Origin: Oscillatoria sp. SIO1A7
GTDB taxonomy: Bacteria > Cyanobacteriota > Cyanobacteriia > Cyanobacteriales > Laspinemataceae
NCBI GenBank assembly: GCA_010672965.1
Contig: JAAHFN010000015.1
Location: forward strand, 18,727-82,726
Direction of reading: 5' to 3'
Length of the DNA stretch: 64,000 nucleotides
Shown: positions 24,067 to 32,276 of the stretch, piece by piece
Position numbering within the stretch: position 1 is the stretch's first letter
Layout of the letters: the number at the start of each line of letters is the position of its first letter
Notes under the pieces: model-generated
Databases searched by the model: none
Seen by the model: the letters and a program-made list of their open reading frames with translations, nothing else
What the model was told of the DNA's origin: nothing
Translations under genes and position numbers: made by a program

Positions 24067-26352
24067 ATGTGGAAAAAACTAAGAGACGCGGTCTGGGAAT
24101 GGCGCGGGGTATGGATAACCGCACCGTCAGTGACGGCGCTGATTATCCTCCTGCGCTTGACTGGTGTGTTGCAATCCTGGGAATGGTCGGCATTCGATAG
24201 AACTTTTCATCTAAGGCCCCGAGAAACTGCAGATCCGAGGATTGCGATCGTGGGCATTGACGAAGAGGATGTCAAACACTTGGGGCAAGCAGTTATAGAA
24301 GACGAAGTTTTAGCCGACTTAATCTCGAAACTGGCAGCAATGGAGCCGCGAGCCATTGGGCTTGACTTTTATCGCAACTTGCCGGAAGGACGCGGACATG
24401 AAAAGTTAGTCGAGGTTTACGAATCTACGCCCCAACTCGTAGGCATCCAGAAGGTAGTTGGGGACAGGCGGGATGCAGTAGATCCGCCACCGGAGCTAAA
24501 GGCTAAAGGGCAAGTAGGATCTAACGACCTGCAACTTGACGGTGACGAAAGGGTCAGACGGGGTTTGATATTGGTTGGCGATGCAGATGGAAACACCATC
24601 CCCAGCTTTGGCCTGTTAATGGCCTTATTTTATCTAGACGACGAGGGGATAGGTTTTAAATTTGACGAAGCTGGTAATTTCTATATAGGCGAGACGAAAA
24701 TTACCCGGTTTCAAAAGAATGACGGCGGCTATGTGCGAGCGGACGCGGGGGGATATCAAACCTTGTTGAACTATCGCGGACCGAGCCGACATTTCGAGAC
24801 GGTATCGATGACCGCCGTCTTGCACGATAAGTTACCGCCAGACTGGGGAAAAGATCGCATCATTTTAATAGGCAAGGTTGGAGAGAGTTTTAAAGATATA
24901 TTTTTTACCCCCTACAGTAGCGGTCTAGTCAGCAGTCAATCGGAGCCAATGGCGGGGGTAGAGATTCATGCCAACTTGACCAGCGAACTGCTGAGTGCCG
25001 TTTTGGACGATCGCCCCTTGCTGGATAGTTGGAGCGAGCCCGTAGAGTGGCTGTGGATTTTTCTCTGGTCTGCAGTGGGTGCAGTATTGACCTGGAAATG
25101 GCGCTACGGTTCCGGTGTCAAAGCAAGCATCGAAAGAACTATTGGCGGTATTGTAGCGATAGTTGCCCTAATAGGAAGCGTATATTGGGCATTTTTATAC
25201 GGATTGTGGATTCCGATAGTACCGCCTTTCTTGGCTATGCTAGGATCGGCGATCGCCATCACGGCATACATCGCTCGCTCGGCGGGAGATATTCGCAATA
25301 CCTTCGGACGTTATCTCAGCGATGAAATTGTCGCGAATTTGCTGGAACATCCCGAAGGATTGTCTATGGGGGGGGAAAAGCGCAAAATAACTTTGCTTAC
25401 CTCGGATTTGCGCGGATTCACCGCTACCTCAGAAAGATTGGAACCCGAAGATGTAATCAAAATCCTCAACCACTATTTGGAATATATGGCGGATGCTATT
25501 ACCTCGTTTAATGGAACTATTGATGAATTTATGGGGGATGGCATTTTGGTTCTGTTTGGAGCGCCTACTGCCAGAGTGGATGACGGGAAAAGAGCAGTAG
25601 CCTGCGCGATCGCCATGCAACAAGCGATGGTTCCGGTCAACAAGAAAATGCGAGAATGGGGCTTGCCGCCTTTGGAAATGGGCATCGGCATCAACACAGG
25701 AGTTGTGGTGGTCGGCAACATAGGCTCTGAAAAGCGCACCAAATATGGGGTTGTGGGCAGCCAGGTGAATCTCACCTATCGGATAGAATCTTATACTCTC
25801 GGGGGTCAGATTATTATTTCCGAGCAAACCTTGCACGAAGCAGGGGGGGAATCGATTGTTAAAATAATAGGTGAAAAACAGGTACAGCCCAAAGGGGTTA
25901 AAGAACCCATTACTATCTATGAAGTCGGGGGCATTGGCGGGGAATATAACCTCGATATAACTAGAGAAGAAGAGGTATATTTGCCTCTGACCGAAGAAAT
26001 GCGGCTCCAATATGTTACTCTGGATGGCAAGCATGTGGGCAATAAAGCAATTGGTGCTAAGATTATCAAGCTTTCTGCTAAGGGAGCGGAAATTGGCCCT
26101 GTAGTAACGGCAGTCCCAGTTGTAGAAAACGGTGCCCCCAGGCAAGTAGTGCCGCCAGCTTTGACGAATATCAAGATAAATCTACTGGGACAAGAGACGC
26201 CGACAGGAATAAGCGAAGATATCTATGCCAAGGTTTTGGAAATGCCCGAGCCCAAGAATGGCAGCTTTTATATCCGCTTCACTGCTAAACCGCCGGATAT
26301 AGCAGCCAAACTCGAAGCGGTTTACAAATCCCTTGAGGGACAAGCAAGTTAA
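24067..26352 (+). CDS. CHASE2-domain class III nucleotide cyclase
   Basis: A 761-residue sensor cyclase. One N-terminal transmembrane helix leads into an extracytoplasmic CHASE2 domain (about 45-310: DPRIAIVGIDEEDV, PRAIGLDFYR, RIILIGKVGESFKD). Hydrophobic helices at about 330-415 follow, then a class III catalytic domain (about 440-620). Metal-binding aspartates are D447 (LLTSDLRGF) and D491 (EFMGDG). Transition-state residues N568 and R572 (VNLTYR) are present, so the enzyme should be active. The purine-site positions are E487 and G561 rather than the adenylyl Lys and Thr/Asp. An acidic residue at the first site is guanylyl-type. A C-terminal domain of about 130 residues follows. It is in operon with DUF928 paralogue 3. 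Confidence 0.9.
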   Translation: MWKKLRDAVWEWRGVWITAPSVTALIILLRLTGVLQSWEWSAFDRTFHLRPRETADPRIAIVGIDEEDVKHLGQAVIEDEVLADLISKLAAMEPRAIGLDFYRNLPEGRGHEKLVEVYESTPQLVGIQKVVGDRRDAVDPPPELKAKGQVGSNDLQLDGDERVRRGLILVGDADGNTIPSFGLLMALFYLDDEGIGFKFDEAGNFYIGETKITRFQKNDGGYVRADAGGYQTLLNYRGPSRHFETVSMTAVLHDKLPPDWGKDRIILIGKVGESFKDIFFTPYSSGLVSSQSEPMAGVEIHANLTSELLSAVLDDRPLLDSWSEPVEWLWIFLWSAVGAVLTWKWRYGSGVKASIERTIGGIVAIVALIGSVYWAFLYGLWIPIVPPFLAMLGSAIAITAYIARSAGDIRNTFGRYLSDEIVANLLEHPEGLSMGGEKRKITLLTSDLRGFTATSERLEPEDVIKILNHYLEYMADAITSFNGTIDEFMGDGILVLFGAPTARVDDGKRAVACAIAMQQAMVPVNKKMREWGLPPLEMGIGINTGVVVVGNIGSEKRTKYGVVGSQVNLTYRIESYTLGGQIIISEQTLHEAGGESIVKIIGEKQVQPKGVKEPITIYEVGGIGGEYNLDITREEEVYLPLTEEMRLQYVTLDGKHVGNKAIGAKIIKLSAKGAEIGPVVTAVPVVENGAPRQVVPPALTNIKINLLGQETPTGISEDIYAKVLEMPEPKNGSFYIRFTAKPPDIAAKLEAVYKSLEGQAS

Positions 26353-26431
26353 ATAGAGGTAGAATAATAAAGGGCGAATGAATTTAGGGTGTGGATTCGT
26401 CCTAGACTGCTGTAGATTGACAATAAAAATT

Positions 26432-27232
26432 ATGAAGCTAATATTTTTAGGATCCGGTTCTGCTTTTACTGTAGGACACGATAATTATCAGTCGAATATG
26501 ATTTTTGAGAGCGATCGCGGCCGAAAGCTCTTGATAGATTGTGGATCTGATATCAGATTTTCCCTGAATGCCCTTGGTTTTTGTCATATGGACATTACAG
26601 ATATCTATATCAGTCATTTACACGCAGATCATGTTGGGGGTCTAGAATACATAGGATTTACAACTAAATTCGACCCGAGGTGCAATAAACCAAACCTTTA
26701 TGCCAGTAAGGAGCTGGCTCACGACCTCTGGTATAGAACCCTGTCTGGCGGTATGAGGTCAATAGAAGGGGAATTGGCTACTATAGATACTTTTTTTGAA
26801 GTCCATCCAGTTCGTAAGGGTGGTTCTTTTACCTGGGAAGGAGTTGAATTTAAGTTAATAAAAGTCATCCATGTAGATAATGGCTATTTTATGATGCCCA
26901 GCTATGGATTGTACTTTGAAGTAGATGGAGTTAAAGTCCTGTTAAGTACGGATACGCAATTTAAAAAGAACCTGAACGATCTGTACAAGCAAGCAGATCT
27001 TATTTTCCACGATTGCGAAACATCCTTTTTTCCGACTGGAATTCACGCTCACTACAACGAGCTAATGACCCTTCCAGCTCACATCAGAAGTAAAATATGG
27101 TTATACCATTACGAACCGGGCGAACTTCCCGATGCGAAAAAAGATGGATTTAGAGGATTCGTCAAGCGAGGTCAGACTTTTGAATTAGTCCGGGAAGCAT
27201 GCCGCGAAACCCAAGAGGCGATCGCAGTATAA
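26432..27232 (+). CDS. Metallo-beta-lactamase-fold hydrolase
   Basis: A 266-residue cytoplasmic MBL-fold protein. It begins MKLIFLGSGSAFTVG, the usual first strand of the family; the in-frame ATG at 26378 adds 18 residues unlike the family and is less likely. The metal site has SHLHADH (H62, H64, D66, H67), an aspartate in LLSTDTQ and later His residues (FHDCE, HAHYNEL, YHYEPG). The class includes RNase Z-like nucleases and class II cyclic-nucleotide phosphodiesterases. Its place 79 bases after a nucleotide cyclase makes a phosphodiesterase role worth testing, but this is inference. Confidence 0.82.
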   Translation: MKLIFLGSGSAFTVGHDNYQSNMIFESDRGRKLLIDCGSDIRFSLNALGFCHMDITDIYISHLHADHVGGLEYIGFTTKFDPRCNKPNLYASKELAHDLWYRTLSGGMRSIEGELATIDTFFEVHPVRKGGSFTWEGVEFKLIKVIHVDNGYFMMPSYGLYFEVDGVKVLLSTDTQFKKNLNDLYKQADLIFHDCETSFFPTGIHAHYNELMTLPAHIRSKIWLYHYEPGELPDAKKDGFRGFVKRGQTFELVREACRETQEAIAV

Positions 27233-27239
27233 GCAAAAA

Positions 27240-27455
27240 ATTAGGGTGTAGGGTGTAGGGTGTAGGGTGTAGGGTGTAGGGTGTAGGGTGTAGGGTGTAG
27301 GGTGTAGGGTGTAGGGTGTAGGGTGTAGGGTGTAGGGTTTAGGGTTTAGGGTGTAGGGTTTAGGGTGTAGGGTGTAGGGTGTAGGGTTTAGGGTTTAGGG
27401 TTTAGGGTTTAGGGTTTAGGGAGAATGGGGAGAATGGGGAGAATGGGGAGAGAAA
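27240..27455. repeat. TAGGGTG/TTTAGGG heptamer array
   Basis: About 26 consecutive 7-base units, first TAGGGTG, then mixed with TTTAGGG (the plant-type telomere unit by coincidence), end in three GAGAATGGG-type 10-base units. It is an internal tandem repeat, not a chromosome end. Confidence 0.92.
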
Positions 27456-27860
27456 ATATTGCTTAGTTATTCCCAGACTTCCCACCCTTCGCACACTTCC
27501 CCCTCTCTCCTTATACAGATCGATCGATATTATCCCAAGCCGATCGCTCTTGGTTGGTTAGAAGAGCTGTAAATGGCGACTCTGATGCCCTATGTTATTG
27601 ACAAATTAAGCTACTCCCGCAATACAGATAAAAATTAAATGAATTTAGACTATCTAGGAGTTGCAAAAATTGTAGTATCTAAAGCTATCTGTAGCCAAAG
27701 GTGCGCGCCTAGTGCCGCTGCGCGGAATTCAAAATTCAAAATTCAAAATTCAAAATTACCTTGGAGCCAGGCTCCCGGCCATAAGAGGGCTGGTGGAGGG
27801 GGCATCGCGCTCCGATACTCTGGTACTTTTATTACCAGAAGTCACCTAAATAAAGAGCCG
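27456..27860. other. Spacer upstream of the second TpsA gene
   Basis: It contains CTTCCCACCC units, a TAGTGCCGCTGCGCGGAATTC element with four AAAATTC units (27710-27757), a CCTTGGAGCCAGGCTCCCGG segment, and the TCTGGTACTTTTATTACCAGA palindrome (27819-27839). The open frame that runs through this spacer into the TpsA gene is not translated in my reading. Confidence 0.6.
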
Positions 27861-30800
27861 ATGCGTAAGTCCTGGCATCCCGCGATCGTTCTTAGCACTC
27901 TAACTGCTTCGTCAGTAGCATTGGCGATCGCGCTCCCCGGAGTAGCTCAAATAGTTCCCGATACAACCCTGCCCAATAACTCTACGGTCAATCTAGAAGG
28001 AACGGTTAGGCGGATTGGCGGCGGCACCGCAGTAGGAGAAAGCCTTTTCCACAGCTTTGGGGAATTTTCAGTGCCAGCAGGGACTAGCGCCTATTTTGAC
28101 AATGCCTTAGATATTGAAAACATTTTTTCTCGGGTAACCGGTACTAATACTTCCAACATCGATGGGTTAATTAGAGCCAATGGCAGCGCTAGTCTATTTC
28201 TGCTCAATCCCAATGGCATTGTATTTGGGCCGAATGCAAGATTGGATATCGGCGGCTCGTTTTTTGCCAGTACGGGCGATCGCATCGTATTTAATAACCA
28301 AACTTTCTTCAGTGCTAGGGAGCCAAACGCTCCGCCATTATTAACAGTTAACGTTCCCCTGGGCTTGCAATACGGAGCGAATCCAGGAGAAATTCGGGTG
28401 CAGGGATTGCCAGGGAATCCAGAGAACCTACCGCTTGGTACTTTGCAAGTCAATCCCGGAGAGACCTTGGCTTTAGTCGGCGGCAATGTAACCGTAGATG
28501 GAGGCTCGTTGCAAGCTGCGGGGGGTCGAATAGAGTTGGGAGGATTGGCCGCTCCGGGAATAGTAGAAGTAAATGGCGATCGCAGTTTGAGTTTCCCAGA
28601 TGGTGTAGAGCGAGCCGATATATTACTTACCAATAGCGCCAGAATCAGCACGGCGGGTGAAATTGGCGGGAATATTGTGATTCCCGGCCGGAGGATAACC
28701 ATCGAAGGAAATAGTATTCTTGAGACGGGTGTTGCCCGGGATTCCGCTCAGGTAGAAGTTGCTGAAGTTGCGAACGCAATCTTAGATTCGCCTGATTCAA
28801 CTGAGGTTGATTCCGCTGAGGTTGAAGATATTGTAGGAGATATTGTAGGAGATATTGCACTAGACTTTGATGGGGCGGATGCAAGAGATATTGCAGGAGA
28901 TATTGCAGGAGATATTGCACCAGATTTTGATGGAGATATTGCAGGAGATATTGCACCAGATTTTGATGGGGCGGATGCAGGAGATATTGCACCGGAGGAT
29001 ATCGAGTTAGATTTTGTTGCGGCGGCTGTAGCCGAAGAAATTACGATTGGAGACATTACGCTAGATGCCACGGAAGCAATAAATATAGAATCCAGTCAGA
29101 TTAGGAATGTTGTAAATTTTGGTGTTGCTGGCAATAGCGGGGATATCCAGATTAATGCTGAGTCGCTCTCTTTGAGCAATAGCAATCTGGATGCCAGTAA
29201 CTTTGGGCGAGGGAATGCGGGGGATGTCGTGCTGCGGGTGAATGGGGCAGTGGCGATCGCCGATAGCACTATTGCCAGCGATACCTTTGCAGACCCCTCT
29301 GGAGCTGGAGGGTCGGCGGGTTTTTTTGAAATTTCTGGTGCAGACTCCGTAGCAATAGCCAATAGCAGGATTTCCACCGAAGGGGCGAGCCTTCGCGATC
29401 TCGTAGTCGAGACGCCGGTTGGCACAATTGACGCCAACGATAATTTGCAAATTTCAGGGCTAGACGATAGTCAGGACTCCCAGAGATCTGGGGAAATTGC
29501 GATTGAATCTCGGACTATTTCCATCGATAACTCAATACTTAGCTCGACAGCTAGCGGCAATAGCCAGGGCGGTAGTATTTCTGCGATCGCTCGGGATAGA
29601 GTTCGCGTTGTCGGCAGCAGGGTAGCCAGCACCACCGAAAATGAAAATATAACAGAACAATCCGTCCAAAGCAATATCAATATTCTTGCCACAGAAGGAA
29701 GCGTCGAGCTAAACGAAGCAACTATCAATACTGCTAATTCTAGTTCTGGATTGGCGGGAGATATTTCGATCGCTGCTAGGGAAGGGGTCTCTATTGTCCA
29801 AAGTAATCTTTCCAGCACGGGCAATATCGGTTCGACCTCAATTGGCATATTTGACGAACAAGCAGAAAACTTCATCTTTCCCAGAACTGTTTTAATCGAT
29901 AGCTCTGTTATAGCGGCTAACAATCAGGCCATTAATGCCAATGAGGCTACTCCAATTAATGCGGGTAACATAGCGATCGGAGCAATAGAAAATCTGGCCA
30001 TAGTTAATAGATCTCAAGTAGCCGCAACTACCAGTCGCCTAGGAAATGCCGGAAATATTTTTTTACAGGTTAATAACGGCGGTCTTGTTATATCAAACAA
30101 CAGTCAAGTATCCACCGACAGTACGGCAACAGCCCTAGGAAAAGGTGGGAATATTGTAATATCAACTAATAGATTTATACTGTCGGATAGGGCAGAGTTG
30201 AGCGCTACAACTCAAAACGATTTTCCGGGAGGAAACATCAGGATCGAGAGCAACATATTAGAGCTAATGACTGGTGCCACAATCCTAACGACGGCTTTTG
30301 GTAGGGGAAGGGCTGGGAGCATAACTATTAATGCCACGGACAGGGTGGCAATATCGGGAGAATTAAATACAGACAGGTCTATCCTATTTGAGAATATTCT
30401 GGGACAAGCTGGAGCAACTCAGGAACAAACAGACCTAATCATAGAGGCTTTTGCCAGTGACAACATTTTGACCCTACTCGGTAACAATGATAATCTGGAA
30501 TCGAGCAGGGGACAAGCAGAAGCAATTTTATTGGCGGCAGGGTTAACTCAGGAGCAAGCCGACATGACGTTCGATCTAGTGATGACAACAATAGATAACC
30601 AAACTGCCTTGTTGGCTCAATCTGAAAATATCGAAGGTACGGGCAGCGGAGAAATTGCTATATCTACTGGCTCGTTTTCTTTAACTGATGGAGCCTATAT
30701 AGAAACAAGTACCTCGGGAGCCGCCGATGCTGGTTTGGTAAGTATTCGGGCTAGAGATAGCGTATCTTTGAGTCGGTCTTCCATAACGAGCAACGTTAGA

Positions 30801-32033
30801 CAACAGGCAACGGGGAACGGAGGCAGTATTAGCATTGAAGCTGGCTCGGTTTCCATAAGCAGCGGTTCGACTCTGGACTCGGGAACCTTTGGCCAAGGGG
30901 ACGCAGGAGAAATATTGCTGCAAGTAGATGGAGCTATTTCGATGACTGGTTTGAGCAGCTTGTTTAGCGATGTTGGCTCGGCCGACTCTGAGGGAAATGC
31001 AGGAAAAATAGTTATCCTTACTGGTTCCCTAGATCTGAGCAATAGTGCTTTTATTGAAACGACTACCCTAGGAAGCGGACAGGCCGGAGATGTTATTATT
31101 AATGCCCCCAATGGCATTGTTTCTTTTCGCAACGGTGGGGCGGTTTCCAGTAGCGCTCAAGGAGGAACGGCAGGGAATATAGCAATTAAAGCTTCGTCTC
31201 TGGAACTGAGCCAAGGGAGAATTCAAGCCAATACTGACTCGGGAAATGGCGGCAATATCGAGGTAATGGTTACGGATCTGTTGACGCACGATCGCAATAG
31301 TTCTATAACTACCAATGCAGGCACTCAAGGAGCGGGCGGCGATGGTGGCAATATTGTTCTCAATGCAGATTTTTTAGTTGGTTCGAGAAATAGCGACATA
31401 TCTGCCAATGCCTTTGAAGGCTTTGGGGGTTTTATCCAAATTAACGCTACGGGAGTTTTTGGTCTGGAAGTCCGGGAAAGCCTGACCCCCAAGAGCGACA
31501 TTACGGCGATTTCTCAGCAGAATCCCGATTTAAGCGGACAGATAGAAATAAATTCGCCAGAAATTGAAAGTCAAGGCATTGTCGGAGTCCCGAGCAACTT
31601 TGTGGATGTGGAAGGATTGATAGATCGAGATATATGTGCAGTTGCAAACCAAAACAGTTCTTTTTCCATAACCGGACGCGGCGGTTTGCCACCGAATCCC
31701 GCCGAGCCCCTAAATGGGTCTGGGGTTGTAGTGGAGTGGGCCGAGATGTCGGAGAGTGTGGGAGGTGTGGGGAGAGGGGGAAGGGTGGGGAGGCTGTGGA
31801 GTAGAGGAAGAACTCAAGAAAATTCTCCCGTCTCGGTCCGCTCTCCGATGGCGGCTCCCCCCCACACCTCCCACACTCCCCACCCTCCCCACACCTCCCA
31901 CCCTTCCCAGATTATCGAGGCGACGGGTTGGACCCAGGCGGAGGATGGGACGGTTATTTTAACTGCGAATCCTCGCGAGGGGATAACTGAGGATCTCGAT
32001 GGAAACGGATTAAGACACCCGGGCTGTCGGTAA
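27861..32033 (+). CDS. Filamentous haemagglutinin N-terminal (TpsA-like) secreted protein
   Basis: A 1390-residue secreted protein. ATG at 27861 starts a clear signal peptide (LSTLTASSVALAIALPGVAQ). The TPS domain follows (LFHSFGEFSVPAGTSAYF, DIENIFSRVTGTN, ASLFLLNPNGIVFGPNARLD). A long beta-helix runs to about 1250. Residues about 323-385 are an Asp/Gly/Ala-rich tandem insertion (units of GDIAPDFDGADA). The C-terminal module is DICAVANQNSSF, TGRGGLPPNPAEPL and IIEATGW (1351-1357). Residues about 1293-1350 are encoded by a composite G-rich/C-rich repeat inserted in frame between the last two motifs. It is probably a surface protein exported by a TpsB partner elsewhere. Its gene lies downstream of the DUF928-cyclase-MBL genes on the same strand. 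Confidence 0.9.
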   Translation: MRKSWHPAIVLSTLTASSVALAIALPGVAQIVPDTTLPNNSTVNLEGTVRRIGGGTAVGESLFHSFGEFSVPAGTSAYFDNALDIENIFSRVTGTNTSNIDGLIRANGSASLFLLNPNGIVFGPNARLDIGGSFFASTGDRIVFNNQTFFSAREPNAPPLLTVNVPLGLQYGANPGEIRVQGLPGNPENLPLGTLQVNPGETLALVGGNVTVDGGSLQAAGGRIELGGLAAPGIVEVNGDRSLSFPDGVERADILLTNSARISTAGEIGGNIVIPGRRITIEGNSILETGVARDSAQVEVAEVANAILDSPDSTEVDSAEVEDIVGDIVGDIALDFDGADARDIAGDIAGDIAPDFDGDIAGDIAPDFDGADAGDIAPEDIELDFVAAAVAEEITIGDITLDATEAINIESSQIRNVVNFGVAGNSGDIQINAESLSLSNSNLDASNFGRGNAGDVVLRVNGAVAIADSTIASDTFADPSGAGGSAGFFEISGADSVAIANSRISTEGASLRDLVVETPVGTIDANDNLQISGLDDSQDSQRSGEIAIESRTISIDNSILSSTASGNSQGGSISAIARDRVRVVGSRVASTTENENITEQSVQSNINILATEGSVELNEATINTANSSSGLAGDISIAAREGVSIVQSNLSSTGNIGSTSIGIFDEQAENFIFPRTVLIDSSVIAANNQAINANEATPINAGNIAIGAIENLAIVNRSQVAATTSRLGNAGNIFLQVNNGGLVISNNSQVSTDSTATALGKGGNIVISTNRFILSDRAELSATTQNDFPGGNIRIESNILELMTGATILTTAFGRGRAGSITINATDRVAISGELNTDRSILFENILGQAGATQEQTDLIIEAFASDNILTLLGNNDNLESSRGQAEAILLAAGLTQEQADMTFDLVMTTIDNQTALLAQSENIEGTGSGEIAISTGSFSLTDGAYIETSTSGAADAGLVSIRARDSVSLSRSSITSNVRQQATGNGGSISIEAGSVSISSGSTLDSGTFGQGDAGEILLQVDGAISMTGLSSLFSDVGSADSEGNAGKIVILTGSLDLSNSAFIETTTLGSGQAGDVIINAPNGIVSFRNGGAVSSSAQGGTAGNIAIKASSLELSQGRIQANTDSGNGGNIEVMVTDLLTHDRNSSITTNAGTQGAGGDGGNIVLNADFLVGSRNSDISANAFEGFGGFIQINATGVFGLEVRESLTPKSDITAISQQNPDLSGQIEINSPEIESQGIVGVPSNFVDVEGLIDRDICAVANQNSSFSITGRGGLPPNPAEPLNGSGVVVEWAEMSESVGGVGRGGRVGRLWSRGRTQENSPVSVRSPMAAPPHTSHTPHPPHTSHPSQIIEATGWTQAEDGTVILTANPREGITEDLDGNGLRHPGCR
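31737..31910. repeat. Composite G-rich/C-rich array inside the TpsA coding region
   Basis: GTGTGGGAGGTGTGGGGAGA units, a core AAGAACTCAAGAAAATTCTC, then CCCCACACCTCCC units. It has the same architecture as the intergenic copies but is translated in frame as Gly/Val/Arg-rich then Pro/His/Thr/Ser-rich sequence. Confidence 0.85.
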
Positions 32034-32276
32034 GATTAGGATGTAGGGTGTCGCGAATGGGGAATGGGGAATGGGGAATGGGGAAGAGCGGAAGAGCGGA
32101 ATTGGGAAGAGCGGAATTGAGTTTTATTGCACAACTTACGATGGTTTAGAACCTTCTTGTTTGTAGGGGCGATTGCCCGGAGGGCAGGCTATGCGCTCTT
32201 TTGCTGCTCTCCCCACCCTCCCTCCCCCCTCTTTCTTCCTACACCCCACACCCTACACCCCACACCCTAATTATTC
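32034..32276. repeat. GGGGAAT and GGAAGAGC units between TpsA and mutL
   Basis: GAATGGG units of 7 bases (32055-32085), GGAAGAGC units, a GTAGGGGCGATTGCCC segment and CCCACACCCTACA units ending just before the mutL ATG. No ribosome-binding site is evident in this spacer. Confidence 0.75.

Noticed and set aside
27639..27860. Longer N-terminus for the second TpsA
   Set aside because: It runs through dispersed repeats and would bury the signal peptide, which must be N-terminal.
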